Assembly: GCA_947480015.1 (NCBI GenBank)
Contig: CANKBS010000008.1
Location: 47,417-111,416 of the forward strand
DNA: 64,000 bases
From: Sphingobacteriaceae bacterium
Lineage (GTDB): Bacteria; Bacteroidota; Bacteroidia; B-17B0; Aurantibacillaceae
Direction: 5' to 3'
Both the position numbers and the translations under genes were made by a program. Positions 24,770 through 34,485 of this stretch are shown one piece after another (the first letter of the stretch is position 1; every line of letters begins with the position of its first letter). A model generated the notes under the pieces. That model worked only from the letters and a program-made list of their open reading frames with translations. It did not search any database and was not told the DNA's origin.

Positions 24770-27433
24770 ATGAGTAAGAATTTAGTTATTGTGGAATCCC
24801 CGGCCAAAGCCAAGACAATTGAAGGGTTTTTAGGGAAAGATTATACCGTACGCTCGAGTTTCGGGCATGTGCGCGACCTGGTAAAAAAAGGCTATGGCAT
24901 TGATGTAGAGAAGAATTTTACCCCTACTTACGAGGTTCAACCCGAAAAAGAAAAGGTTATTGCTGAACTCAAACGATTAAGCAAAACAGCCGACATGGTA
25001 TGGCTCGCATCCGATGAGGACCGTGAAGGGGAAGCTATCAGCTGGCATTTATTTGAGACATTAGGCCTCGAAAAAAACAAAACCAAACGCATTGTTTTTC
25101 ATGAAATCACGAAACCCGCTATTCAAGCGGCCATTGCAAATCCGCGTGAAATAGATATTAATTTAGTAAACGCCCAACAAGCCCGTCGTATTCTCGACCG
25201 TTTAGTTGGTTTTGAATTATCACCCATTTTATGGCGCAAGATCCGTCCGAGTTTATCGGCAGGACGTGTGCAATCAGTTGCTGTTCGATTAATCGTAGAA
25301 CGTGAACGTGAAATTCAGAGGTTTAAATCTACCTCTGCTTTTAAAGTTGCAGCCTTATTTTTAGTAGGCGAAAAAGCCATATTAAAAGCTGAATTAGAAA
25401 ACCGTTTTAAAACTGAAGCCGAAGCCACAGCATTTTTAGAAAAATGCAAAGGAGCTTTATACACGATTAACAGCATTGAAACAAAACCGGCCAAACGCAC
25501 GCCATCTGCACCATTTACCACTTCAACATTGCAGCAGGAAGCCTCGCGTAAGTTAGGTTTTAGTGTATCGCAAACCATGGTGGTGGCGCAACGTTTATAC
25601 GAAGCCGGTAAAATCACCTATATGCGTACCGATTCGGTGAATCTCTCCGAAACGGCTATGAACCAAGCCAAGGAGGCCATTACAAAAGATTATGGTGCAA
25701 AATACCATAACCCCCGTCAGTTTAAAACCAAAAGTAAAGGCGCGCAAGAAGCCCACGAGGCCATCCGTCCGACTTATATTTCGGTAGGAGAAATTGATGG
25801 CGAACGCAATGAACAACGTTTATACGACCTCATTTGGAAACGCACCATTGCTAGTCAAATGGCGGATGCGGAACTTGAAAAAACAACTGCAAAAGTTGGC
25901 ATCAGTACAACTTCGGAACAATTTGTTGCGCAGGGTGAAGTACTCAAGTTTGATGGTTTCTTAAAAGTGTATATGGAAAGCAAGGATGAAGATGAGGAAG
26001 AAAGTGAAGAAAACACATCCATGTTACCTCCTATGAAAGAAGGCGATAAACTAAAATTGCGTGAAATTACTGCTACCGAACGTTTTACCCATCACCCCGC
26101 CCGTTATACAGAGGCGAGTTTGGTAAAAAAATTAGAAGAATTAGGCATTGGTCGTCCGAGTACCTACGCCCCAACCATCAGTACCGTTCAAAAACGTAAT
26201 TACGTTGAAAAAACCGACAGAGAAGGTGCTCCGCGTAACTATACCCTCCTCAGTTTTGAAGGAACAAAAATTAGCAAAGACATAAAAACAGAAAATACCG
26301 GTGCCGAAAAATCAAAATTATTTCCTACCGATATTGGAATGGTAGTGACTGATTTTTTAATTCAGTACTTTCCTGAAATTCTTGATTTTAACTTTACGGC
26401 CCGTGTGGAAGAAGAGTTTGACGAGATAGCCGAAGGTAAAATGATTTGGACGGATATGTTGAAAGAATTTTATGTCCCTTTCCATAAAACTGTTGAAAAA
26501 ACTACCGAGAACAGCGAACGTGCCAGCGGAGAAAGAGCATTAGGAAAAGATCCAAAAAGCGGCAAGCCGGTAATCGTTAGAATTGGTCGTTTTGGTCCAT
26601 TGGCTCAAATTGGCGAAACCAATGAAGAAACCGGTGAAAAAGCCACCTTTGCGAGTTTAAGAAAAGAACAAAGTATTGAAACCATTACCCTGGCCGATGC
26701 ATTGGACTTGTTTAAATTACCCATGAATTTAGGTTCCTACAAAGATAAAGAAGTCATCATTGGTGTGGGACGTTTTGGCCCATACGTAAAATGGGGTGAA
26801 CAATACATTTCAATACCACGCAGCGAAGATCCTTTAAAAGTAGATATGGATCGTGCCATTGCACTCATTGGTGAAAAAGAAATGGCCGATGCTCCCATTG
26901 CTCATTCACATGGAAAGCCGGTTACCAAAGGTAAAGGACGATTCGGACCTTTTATTAAACACGGCGATTTATACATTAATGTACCAAAAGCTTATAATTT
27001 TGATGCTTTATCACAATCGGATATTGATGAGTTAGTAGGAAAAAAATTAGAAAAAGAATCGAACCGTTATATTCAACAATGGGATGCAGAAAAAATTGCG
27101 ATTGAAAACGGACGTTGGGGACCTTTTGTTCGTTTTGGAAAACTGATGTTGAAATTAACCAAAAGCGAAAAGGGTGATAAATACACACCCGAAGAATTGA
27201 GTGCATTATCTTTGGAAGAAGTAAAGAAAATGATTGTTGATCAGGTTCCAAATGCTTTTGAAAAAGGTAAAAAAGGCGCTGCTAAAAAATCGACTGGTGC
27301 TAAAGCCCCGGCCAAGAAAGCCGCGGTTAAAAAAACAGCCGTCGTTAAAAAACTAGTCACAGTAAAAAAAGCGGTAGTAAAAAAGGCCGCCAGTAAAAAA
27401 CCGGCCATAAAAAAAGTCGCTAAGAAAAAATAA
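24770..27433 (+). CDS. topA: DNA topoisomerase I (type IA)
   Basis: 887 residues. The Toprim domain opens with KNLVIVESPAKAKTIEGFLG and has WLASDEDREGEAISWHL (acidic metal site). The active site is ITYMRTDSVNLS, with Tyr284 the nucleophile and Arg286 beside it. Instead of the zinc ribbons of E. coli TopA, the C-terminus has repeated short domains of the form RIGRFGPLAQIG, GVGRFGPYVKWG, GKGRFGPFIKHG and NGRWGPFVRFG (four copies, about 600-790), then a Lys/Ala-rich tail (850-887) that should bind DNA non-specifically. It relaxes negative supercoils. It is flanked by its own promoter-like sequence and a strong terminator. Confidence 0.97.
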   Translation: MSKNLVIVESPAKAKTIEGFLGKDYTVRSSFGHVRDLVKKGYGIDVEKNFTPTYEVQPEKEKVIAELKRLSKTADMVWLASDEDREGEAISWHLFETLGLEKNKTKRIVFHEITKPAIQAAIANPREIDINLVNAQQARRILDRLVGFELSPILWRKIRPSLSAGRVQSVAVRLIVEREREIQRFKSTSAFKVAALFLVGEKAILKAELENRFKTEAEATAFLEKCKGALYTINSIETKPAKRTPSAPFTTSTLQQEASRKLGFSVSQTMVVAQRLYEAGKITYMRTDSVNLSETAMNQAKEAITKDYGAKYHNPRQFKTKSKGAQEAHEAIRPTYISVGEIDGERNEQRLYDLIWKRTIASQMADAELEKTTAKVGISTTSEQFVAQGEVLKFDGFLKVYMESKDEDEEESEENTSMLPPMKEGDKLKLREITATERFTHHPARYTEASLVKKLEELGIGRPSTYAPTISTVQKRNYVEKTDREGAPRNYTLLSFEGTKISKDIKTENTGAEKSKLFPTDIGMVVTDFLIQYFPEILDFNFTARVEEEFDEIAEGKMIWTDMLKEFYVPFHKTVEKTTENSERASGERALGKDPKSGKPVIVRIGRFGPLAQIGETNEETGEKATFASLRKEQSIETITLADALDLFKLPMNLGSYKDKEVIIGVGRFGPYVKWGEQYISIPRSEDPLKVDMDRAIALIGEKEMADAPIAHSHGKPVTKGKGRFGPFIKHGDLYINVPKAYNFDALSQSDIDELVGKKLEKESNRYIQQWDAEKIAIENGRWGPFVRFGKLMLKLTKSEKGDKYTPEELSALSLEEVKKMIVDQVPNAFEKGKKGAAKKSTGAKAPAKKAAVKKTAVVKKLVTVKKAVVKKAASKKPAIKKVAKKK

Positions 27434-27437
27434 TCTT

Positions 27438-27474
27438 AACAAAACCCGCTCCAAAAAAGCGGGTTTTGTTTTTT
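27438..27474 (+). terminator. Rho-independent terminator of topA
   Basis: AACAAAACCCGCT pairs with AGCGGGTTTTGTT and runs into TTTTTT; directly after the topA stop codon. Confidence 0.92.
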
Positions 27475-27597
27475 ATAAATATTGTATCTGAAAATTTTAA
27501 TATTCGATTTCAGAATCAGTCACAAATTTGTGAATGTGAATTGGTAGTTAACGTAAAAATGCTTGAGTAAGGTAATTGATCTTTTTAAATCTGTTCA

Positions 27598-27670
27598 TGC
27601 TCCGTAGGAGCAAACTGATTGTAATGAAACAAAGCAAATAGATGCAAGCTCCATCGGAGCGACCTGATGG
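27598..27670. repeat. Paired GCTCC/GGAGC hairpin repeat
   Basis: Two related units 49 bases apart: GCTCC-GTA-GGAGC followed by AAACTGAT (27599-27619), and GCTCC-ATC-GGAGC followed by GACCTGAT (27648-27668). Each is a 5-bp stem with a 3-base loop. Similar GCTCCGTAGGAGC elements are, to my knowledge, scattered in many Bacteroidota genomes. Function unknown. The remaining bases of the topA to tRNA gap hold nothing else recognisable. Confidence 0.7.
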
Positions 27671-27732
27671 CAAATTACATGAATCCACCCTATGAAGATG
27701 AAAACAAATTCCCTTCCGATAAAACAAATAAA

Positions 27733-27754
27733 AAACCCCGCTTTCGCGGGGTTG
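27733..27754 (-). terminator. Terminator of tRNA-His
   Basis: AACCCCGC-TTTC-GCGGGGTT hairpin; on the minus strand it is followed by TTTTTTATTT. It lies 18 bases past the tRNA 3' end. Confidence 0.85.
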
Positions 27755-27771
27755 CTTTTTGATTTACTTGG

Positions 27772-27846
27772 GTAAGTAATGGGGCTCGAACCCACGACCC
27801 TCGGTACCACAAACCGATGCTCTAACCAACTGAGCTATACCTACCG
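27772..27846 (-). tRNA. tRNA-His (anticodon GTG)
   Basis: On the minus strand the sequence folds as a cloverleaf: acceptor GTAGGTA/TACTTAC, D-stem GCTC..GAGC, anticodon stem TCGGT/ACCGA with loop TTGTGGT (anticodon GTG, complement at 27809-27811), and T-arm GTGGG-TTCGAGC-CCCAT. The extra G at position -1 opposite C73, the identity mark of tRNA-His, is encoded (27846). A complete CCA end is not encoded. It decodes CAC and CAU. Confidence 0.97.
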
Positions 27847-27911
27847 TTTAAGGATGGCAAATTTACTAATTTTTTTTATCCCGAAAGCTATTTGGAAGAT
27901 TATTTTTTGAA

Positions 27912-30900
27912 TTAGCGCACAAGTGTAACGTTTCCTTTTTTGAAGGTTTCTCCACCAACAAAACATTTTATTTTTACATACCAGCCAAAAACGCCGGCAT
28001 CAGCGGCCTTGCCCTTATAGGTTCCGTCCCAGCCCTTGTTTTTATCTTTCGATTCGAAAATCAATTCCCCCCAACGGTTATAAATAGCAAAATAAACTTC
28101 TTCCACCTTAATTCCTCGCACATATAATACATCATTTTGACCATCACCGTTAGGCGTAAAGGTGTTTGGAATAAAAAGATCACCCAAGTCACAACCATCC
28201 GAATAGGCATCCACATGCACAACCACATCCTCTTTGCAGGCACCCCTATTGGCAACTGCGGTATAAGTGGTTGGTCGGTCGGGTTTAGCGTATACCGTGT
28301 ATCCAAACTCAGGAATGGTACTTCCAATTGGGTGCCAGCGAACCAATGCTCCGGGATCTCCTATATAGCTTAATGTAGACGTATTACCGCTCACCACCAC
28401 AACTGGATTGGCATTGGCACTCACCGGCAGTGTAGATAAAACATCAACAAACACTTCGGTATTTAATAAGAAACTACAAGGTGTATTGTTTACAACGTAT
28501 GTTGTAGTTATAACAACTGAATATTCGGTATTAATAATGGGACTCGCAATAGGGTTTGACATGTTTGGAAAATCGAGTGTTTGACCGGGGCTCCATTGAT
28601 AACTAACCCCACCTTCAGCACTTAACTGTGCTTTATCACCCTTACAAATAGCCGTTGTACTGCCTACTGAAACCTGCGGTGGCTCATCTACCTGCAGTAC
28701 TTTTTGAACTTGATGCACACAACCAAAACGATTCGTGATAAATAAATTCACGGTAAATGTTCCGCCGTTCTTATAAAAGAAATATGGATTTTGAACGGTA
28801 GATGTTTTAGTAGGAGATAATTTCCAAAACCAAGATACCACATCATCCTGCGACTGATCACTAAAGTTAGCCCCTCCCCCACATGGATTAAGATTAAAAG
28901 CAAAATTAGCTGTAGGTGTTGGACGCACCAAGATTTCGGTCGTTAATGTTTTTGCACAGGTATAACCCGGCGTGGTATTCTCAATATTTACCGTGTAAAT
29001 CGTGGTGATGGTTGGATTTGCAAAAGGAGCGGCAATCACTGTATTATCGAGGGATGCACCGGGGGTCCAGGTATAACCGGTTCCACCAATTGCACTTATT
29101 TTTGTAACATCACCAAAACACAAACTCGAACTGCTCACCGCACCGGGAGTGAAATTGAAAATCGATATGGGTGTTGAAGTATAATCTTTACAACCATTCA
29201 CATCCGTTACCGTTAGGCTCACAGTAAAAACCCCATTACCTGGATAGGTATAGGCCGGTGCACTGCCACTTGAAAAATTCCCATCTCCAAAATTCCAGCT
29301 ATAAGGGTTTGAACCAAAATTTCCTGTAGAACCGTTTGATATAGCAACCGTATTAGAACAAGGTGATGAAAACAAAGTAAAGCTGGCCGTAGGTTTGGGG
29401 TGCACCTGCACAAAGGTGCTCAGTTGTTTTGTACACGGATAACCCATGCTGTTATTTACAATGGTAACCGAATAACTTGTCGTCACATTTGGATTAGCGA
29501 TCGGGTTGGCGATCAAACTATTACTTAATGACCCTGCAGGTGTCCAGGTATAACTGGTTCCTCCACTGGCTGTGAGTGTGGCAAGCGAACCCAAACACAT
29601 GCTGGCCGATGATACGGCACCCGGACTAAAATCAAAAATGCTGAGTGTATTGGTCACAATATCTTTACAACCATTTAGATCGGTAAGTGTAAAAGTCACA
29701 TTGTAAGTGCCATTCGTGACATAGGTATAGGCCGGTGCGCTTTGTGTATTAACGGCCGAACCATCCCCGAAATTCCAAGCAAAGGCATTGCTTCCAAAAT
29801 TACCGGTACTGCTATTTACAACATTAATCGTATTCGAACAAATGCCACCACTGAGTGTAAAATTGGCTACCGGCTTCGGATACACGGTTACATAAGTAAT
29901 TGATTTGTCGCGTTTATTGCAGGTAAGATTATCTTCAACCGTTAATGAAATGGTATACACACCGGCAGCAGTATACGTTACCGAAGGATTCATATTGGTA
30001 CTGGTGGTATTTCCATTCCCTAAATCCCAAGTAAAGGTTGCGCCGGCACCCGGTGGTGGTGTTGCATTGGTAAAACTAACGGTTACAGGCATACAGCCGC
30101 CAAGGGTATTTGTATTGATGGTTGAAACCGCCATTTGTAATTGAAAATCGAGTTTAATGACACCATTATTGCAATTAAAATTACTGGTATTATGATTGGG
30201 TGTACCAGGCGTACCCGGCCAAGCTCCCGGCGTTACAGGAAAATCCTGATGCGCCCCACTAATACTGTTACCTCCGCAACCGGCGCAAACCGACTGATAA
30301 ATTTTTCCACCCGGATCAAAACGAGAAGTCCCACCATCCACATGTTCCTGACTTTGCGCACCTCCAAAATAAGACCCATATTTTAATCCGGCTGCGTTTG
30401 AATCGAGTCCCATGAAATAAAAATCAAAGCCCGTGGTGGTGGCTTGTGTAGGCTGAAACAAAGGCATCCCACTCATAGCCGGACCAAATAAAATGTTTCC
30501 ACCCCAACCCGACAAATAAATGTTATTACACCGATCTACTGCAAAAGCCGAAGGAGATATATCGAGTCCACCTTGACTGCTGCCGATAACAGTTGACAAA
30601 TTTTTAGCACTTAAATTAGGGGTGTAGCGTGTAATGAATTGATGTCGCCCCGGATTACTATAGGGCACTATGGTTCCGGAGTTCACAATGGGCATATTAC
30701 CCAACGATTGACCGTATACATAAATATTACTGTATTTGTCGCTTTGTATAAAATACGACTGATCATAACTTGTAGTGCCAATAAAAGTCGATTGCATGAT
30801 GCCGTTTCCACTGGCATTTAAGTGGGTGATAAAGCCATCTGCCTTTCCACCATTATAACTCATACTGTTTGCTCCTAATGTTGTTGGGAAATTAAAACTA

Positions 30901-32504
30901 CAGGTGCCGCCCGTCACATAAGCCTCAAAGGCATTATTTATTATAAGCGAATTTCCACATTCGTTTAAAGTACCACCTAAATACGTACTGTATAACAACT
31001 GACTCAAATTGGTATTTAATTTAGCTACAATAGCATCCTGCTTACCACCGAGCGTGTTGTCATATGCATTCACCATTGGGAAGTTGGACGAACGCGTGCT
31101 GCTGGTAATGTAAATATTATTCAAAATATCCACTTGAATTTCACCGCGGTACTGATCGCCGTAATTTTGTTGAAGTGAATCGGTAACGTATTCGTATAAG
31201 GTAAACGTTGGGCTGATACTTAAAATACTTAAGTGGTTAACATGATTTACCCCATCATTATCGCTGCCACCAAGATATGTACAACCTAGTAATGAATTTC
31301 CATTACCACTTAACTTCCCAACAAAAATATCGGTACCATTATTAAACGTTGTTCCATTATAAACAAAACTTAAATAAACGCCACCATTAAAAGTATTATC
31401 GTAAGAAGTGGTCGTCATAGGAAAATTAGCTGAACCGGTGGTGCCATAAAAACAAAGATTGTTATTACCATCCACAATCATACTTGAAATAATTTCCGAT
31501 TGACTTCCACCCATATAAGTTGAATAAAGTAAGGCCGTTCCGTTTGAATTATATTTTGTAATGACCACATCGGTGGCTCCCGGTCCTACTGAGCCCGTAA
31601 AACCAGTCGAAAAGGCACCAAGTGTTACCGGATAACCATTATTAAAAACGGTGCCACCTGAATATAAATTTCCTTGTGTATCATAAGTAGCGGTCATCCC
31701 GAAGTTATCGGCGAGTGAACCCGACTGCGCAGCAAATACTAAAATTGGGTCAATAATCAAATCATAATTTGTATCATAACCATTCGGGAAATCAAAACTC
31801 AAAATCTTATTTTTAAATTTATAAGAACAAGGTACTTGCTTTACTCTTCCATTAATGAGTTGATAGGCATAGGGTTTTTGTTCAAGCACTTCATTCACCG
31901 CTAACTTCAAGAGCAGCGCCCCATTTTTTAATTTTATATTCTCCACGCCTTCATAGCGCATTTTTATTTGAGCCGCATTGGCTCCGGCCTTTACATGAAA
32001 ATTATACTTTATACCATTAACCGCCGTGAGCATCTCATAATCAACACCTGCATATAAATCCCGCAAAAATACCTGATGGTAGTTTCGCACATTGCCTTTC
32101 CATTTTTTTTGATCAGAACCAAGGTAAAAATTCTCATAATCTTCACCCATCTGGTACTTTTCGGTTATTGGATTCGGATTACAATTTTCAAAATGAACTT
32201 TATACGCATGATTATTAATATCCAAATCGGAATAATGATTTTTTAAAAAACCACCATGGTGCACCGAACGGTATTTAACCTTGTCGTAGAAATTAAAAGT
32301 TAAGGCATCTTTTTCCAAAAACAAGGCGCCACCATCCAATTGTGCTCTGAATAAAATGTGATTATCCCATTGACCAAGATTTTCGGTAAATTTTAAAGCG
32401 GGACTTACCTGCGGAATGACAATATGCGAAGTGGAGTCGTTTTGCGCCCTAATAAGATAAATTTGGGTAAAAAAGAATAATATGAGAACAAGATTCCTTG
32501 GCAT
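27912..32504 (-). CDS. Large secreted protein with SBBP propeller repeats, PKD domains and a T9SS type B domain
   Basis: About 1530 residues. I place the start at the Met of MPRNLVLILFFFTQIYLIRAQ because it gives a normal signal peptide; an ATG five codons earlier (32519) is also open. Next comes the domain LKFTENLGQWDNHILFRAQLDGGALFLEKDALTFNFYD, then SBBP-type beta-propeller repeats (VITKYNSNGTALLYSTYMGGS, VAKLNTNLSQLLYSTYLGGT), at least four PKD-like domains with WNFGDG or WDLGNG, and two near-identical 170-residue blocks (STGNFGSN...GCKD...FxPGAVSSxSxC...GYTWTP). The C-terminus is a type B sorting domain (FIPNTFTPNGDGQND, YNRWGELIFES, KGWDGTYKG). Likely a surface adhesin or polymer-binding protein; ligand unknown. 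Confidence 0.9.
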   Translation of the reverse strand: MPRNLVLILFFFTQIYLIRAQNDSTSHIVIPQVSPALKFTENLGQWDNHILFRAQLDGGALFLEKDALTFNFYDKVKYRSVHHGGFLKNHYSDLDINNHAYKVHFENCNPNPITEKYQMGEDYENFYLGSDQKKWKGNVRNYHQVFLRDLYAGVDYEMLTAVNGIKYNFHVKAGANAAQIKMRYEGVENIKLKNGALLLKLAVNEVLEQKPYAYQLINGRVKQVPCSYKFKNKILSFDFPNGYDTNYDLIIDPILVFAAQSGSLADNFGMTATYDTQGNLYSGGTVFNNGYPVTLGAFSTGFTGSVGPGATDVVITKYNSNGTALLYSTYMGGSQSEIISSMIVDGNNNLCFYGTTGSANFPMTTTSYDNTFNGGVYLSFVYNGTTFNNGTDIFVGKLSGNGNSLLGCTYLGGSDNDGVNHVNHLSILSISPTFTLYEYVTDSLQQNYGDQYRGEIQVDILNNIYITSSTRSSNFPMVNAYDNTLGGKQDAIVAKLNTNLSQLLYSTYLGGTLNECGNSLIINNAFEAYVTGGTCSFNFPTTLGANSMSYNGGKADGFITHLNASGNGIMQSTFIGTTSYDQSYFIQSDKYSNIYVYGQSLGNMPIVNSGTIVPYSNPGRHQFITRYTPNLSAKNLSTVIGSSQGGLDISPSAFAVDRCNNIYLSGWGGNILFGPAMSGMPLFQPTQATTTGFDFYFMGLDSNAAGLKYGSYFGGAQSQEHVDGGTSRFDPGGKIYQSVCAGCGGNSISGAHQDFPVTPGAWPGTPGTPNHNTSNFNCNNGVIKLDFQLQMAVSTINTNTLGGCMPVTVSFTNATPPPGAGATFTWDLGNGNTTSTNMNPSVTYTAAGVYTISLTVEDNLTCNKRDKSITYVTVYPKPVANFTLSGGICSNTINVVNSSTGNFGSNAFAWNFGDGSAVNTQSAPAYTYVTNGTYNVTFTLTDLNGCKDIVTNTLSIFDFSPGAVSSASMCLGSLATLTASGGTSYTWTPAGSLSNSLIANPIANPNVTTSYSVTIVNNSMGYPCTKQLSTFVQVHPKPTASFTLFSSPCSNTVAISNGSTGNFGSNPYSWNFGDGNFSSGSAPAYTYPGNGVFTVSLTVTDVNGCKDYTSTPISIFNFTPGAVSSSSLCFGDVTKISAIGGTGYTWTPGASLDNTVIAAPFANPTITTIYTVNIENTTPGYTCAKTLTTEILVRPTPTANFAFNLNPCGGGANFSDQSQDDVVSWFWKLSPTKTSTVQNPYFFYKNGGTFTVNLFITNRFGCVHQVQKVLQVDEPPQVSVGSTTAICKGDKAQLSAEGGVSYQWSPGQTLDFPNMSNPIASPIINTEYSVVITTTYVVNNTPCSFLLNTEVFVDVLSTLPVSANANPVVVVSGNTSTLSYIGDPGALVRWHPIGSTIPEFGYTVYAKPDRPTTYTAVANRGACKEDVVVHVDAYSDGCDLGDLFIPNTFTPNGDGQNDVLYVRGIKVEEVYFAIYNRWGELIFESKDKNKGWDGTYKGKAADAGVFGWYVKIKCFVGGETFKKGNVTLVR

Positions 32505-32562
32505 TAACCAAATATACATTAAATACGAGAAAATTGCAATATGTGGTTCGGGCTTATTTTAG

Positions 32563-32570
32563 TACTTTTG
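32563..32570 (+). promoter_or_regulatory. Putative -7 box of der
   Basis: TACTTTTG matches TAnnTTTG and ends only 7 bases before the ATG at 32578, so the transcript would have almost no leader. No good -33 TTG at the usual distance. Confidence 0.45.
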
Positions 32571-32577
32571 CAGTCTT

Positions 32578-33885
32578 ATGCCAAATGTAGTAGCTATTGT
32601 AGGAAGACCGAATGTTGGAAAATCAACTTTGTTTAATCGTTTAACCGAAACCCGTCAGGCCATTGTTGATGAAGTATCCGGTGTTACCCGTGACCGTCAC
32701 TATGGCAAAGCCGAATGGCAGGGGGTTGAATTTAGTTTAATTGATACCGGAGGCTACATTAAAGGCTCGGATGATATTTTTGAAGGAGAGATTCGTAAAC
32801 AAGTAAAAATTGCCATCGACGAATGTACAGCCCTTTTGTTTGTTGTGGATGTAGTAGAAGGCGTTACTCAGTTTGATACCGAGGTTGCCAACATTATTCG
32901 TAAAAGTAAAAAACCGGCACTTATAGTGGCTAATAAAGTAGATAGTCACGAAAAAGCGGCCTATTCAGCCGAGTTTTATCAATTTGGATTAGGTAATGTA
33001 TTTCCTATTTCTGCCATCAGCGGCTCTGGCACCGGCGATATGTTGGATGCTTTGGTTGAAATACTTCCTAAAGACGAAAAAGGACTGGAAGAAATTGAGA
33101 TTCCTCGTATTGCCATTGTAGGTCGTCCGAATGTTGGGAAATCATCCCTTACCAATGCCTTACTTGGCGAAGAGCGAAACATTGTTACGGCTGTGGCCGG
33201 CACAACCCGCGACACCATCAATACCCGTTATTCAAAATTCGGTCACGATTTTTGGCTCATTGACACCGCCGGAATCAGACGTAAAGCCAAGGTTCATGAG
33301 GATCTGGAATTTTACAGTGTGATGCGCAGTATTAATGCCATTGAGCGCAGTGATGTGTGTTTATTAATGATTGATGCGGAACAAGGTTTAGAAGCGCAAG
33401 ATTTAAGCATCTTAAGTTTAATAGAAAGAAACCGCAAAGGCGTTGCTATTATAGTGAACAAGTGGGATTTGGTTGAAAAAAATACCAAAACGGCTAAAGA
33501 ATACGAAGAACGCATCCGCGAGCGCATTAAACCATTTAAAGATGTACCTATTTTATTCGTGTCGGTACAAGACAAACAACGTATTATGAAAGCGGTTGAA
33601 TTGGCCATGACGGTTTATGAAAATAAAAAACGTCACATCCCTACCCGTCAGTTAAATGATTATTTATTACCACTCATCGAAAGCTCACCACCACAAGCGG
33701 TTAAAGGCAAATACGTAAAAATAAAATACATCACACAATTAAAAACTGAAGCCTTGTTTATGTTTTACTGTAATTTGCCACAGTATGTTACCGAAGCGTA
33801 CAAGCGTTTTCTCGAAAACAAAATTCGTGAAGCCTACGATTTTAGTGGCGTTCCAATGGTGATTAGTATGCGTAAGAAAAACTAA
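32578..33885 (+). CDS. der: Ribosome-assembly GTPase Der (EngA)
   Basis: 435 residues with two GTPase domains in tandem, the mark of Der. Each has a P-loop GRPNVGKS (9-16 and 182-189), a DTGG or DTAG G3 box ([17 protein letters not shown]) and an NKxD G4 box (ANKVD, VNKWD). The C-terminal KH-like domain ends RKKN. Der is needed for maturation of the 50S subunit. Its stop codon directly abuts the stop of the converging cytochrome-like gene, with no spacer. Confidence 0.98.
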   Translation: MPNVVAIVGRPNVGKSTLFNRLTETRQAIVDEVSGVTRDRHYGKAEWQGVEFSLIDTGGYIKGSDDIFEGEIRKQVKIAIDECTALLFVVDVVEGVTQFDTEVANIIRKSKKPALIVANKVDSHEKAAYSAEFYQFGLGNVFPISAISGSGTGDMLDALVEILPKDEKGLEEIEIPRIAIVGRPNVGKSSLTNALLGEERNIVTAVAGTTRDTINTRYSKFGHDFWLIDTAGIRRKAKVHEDLEFYSVMRSINAIERSDVCLLMIDAEQGLEAQDLSILSLIERNRKGVAIIVNKWDLVEKNTKTAKEYEERIRERIKPFKDVPILFVSVQDKQRIMKAVELAMTVYENKKRHIPTRQLNDYLLPLIESSPPQAVKGKYVKIKYITQLKTEALFMFYCNLPQYVTEAYKRFLENKIREAYDFSGVPMVISMRKKN

Positions 33886-34263
33886 TTATTCGCGGTAACC
33901 GTTGCTTATCCAGCAAATTATTAATTGTTTTTGTTGATCAGTTAAGGCGTTCTTTGTGTCAGCGGGCATTGGTGTTGCATTCGCATCAATGGCTCTGATT
34001 TTCACCCGGCCGGCCTCTGCCCTGTCTTTAAATACTGCATAGGTCCTGTAATCCGGAATCCCGGGAGTTCCAACATGGCAACCCGAGATTGCGCACTTAG
34101 TATCCACAATTGGTTTTATGTATTTTGAAAACGTAACCGTATCGCAGCCGGTTAATGGAGCAATTTCAGGTGTAGGCTTAGCCTTGTCTTTTATACAAGC
34201 TGCTAAAAAAAACACCATTAAAAGAATACTAAAAGGGAAATAGGTTTGTAAGGTTTTTGTCAT
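33886..34263 (-). CDS. Small c-type-cytochrome-like lipoprotein
   Basis: 125 residues. A lipoprotein signal with lipobox LAAC (Cys23) leads to a domain starting CDTVTFSKYIKPIVDTKCAISGCHVGTPGIPDY, where CAISGCH is a CX4CH heme-type motif, and later PMPADTKNALTDQQKQLIICWISNG with a candidate Met ligand. Bacteroidota encode many such short proteins annotated as cytochrome c, in which the usual CXXCH is widened. Whether heme is attached is uncertain. It probably sits on a membrane facing the periplasm. It converges directly on der. Confidence 0.7.
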   Translation of the reverse strand: MTKTLQTYFPFSILLMVFFLAACIKDKAKPTPEIAPLTGCDTVTFSKYIKPIVDTKCAISGCHVGTPGIPDYRTYAVFKDRAEAGRVKIRAIDANATPMPADTKNALTDQQKQLIICWISNGYRE

Positions 34264-34485
34264 AGTTTTTGTTTTGCTTTTACCAAATTTATAAAAAAAA
34301 GTATACCGTGCAACCTAATTAACATTGGTCCAAAAGTACTGGATGTTTACTTTGAATTTGGAAAATGAGCTTGGTCTGTATTGCAGCAAAAATTTATGAA
34401 CTAAAAAGTTAGAAAAACTTTTTCCACAATGCCGGCTCATCTAATAAATAACCTGTATTTTAGTTCAAATTAAGCGTCAAAGCGT

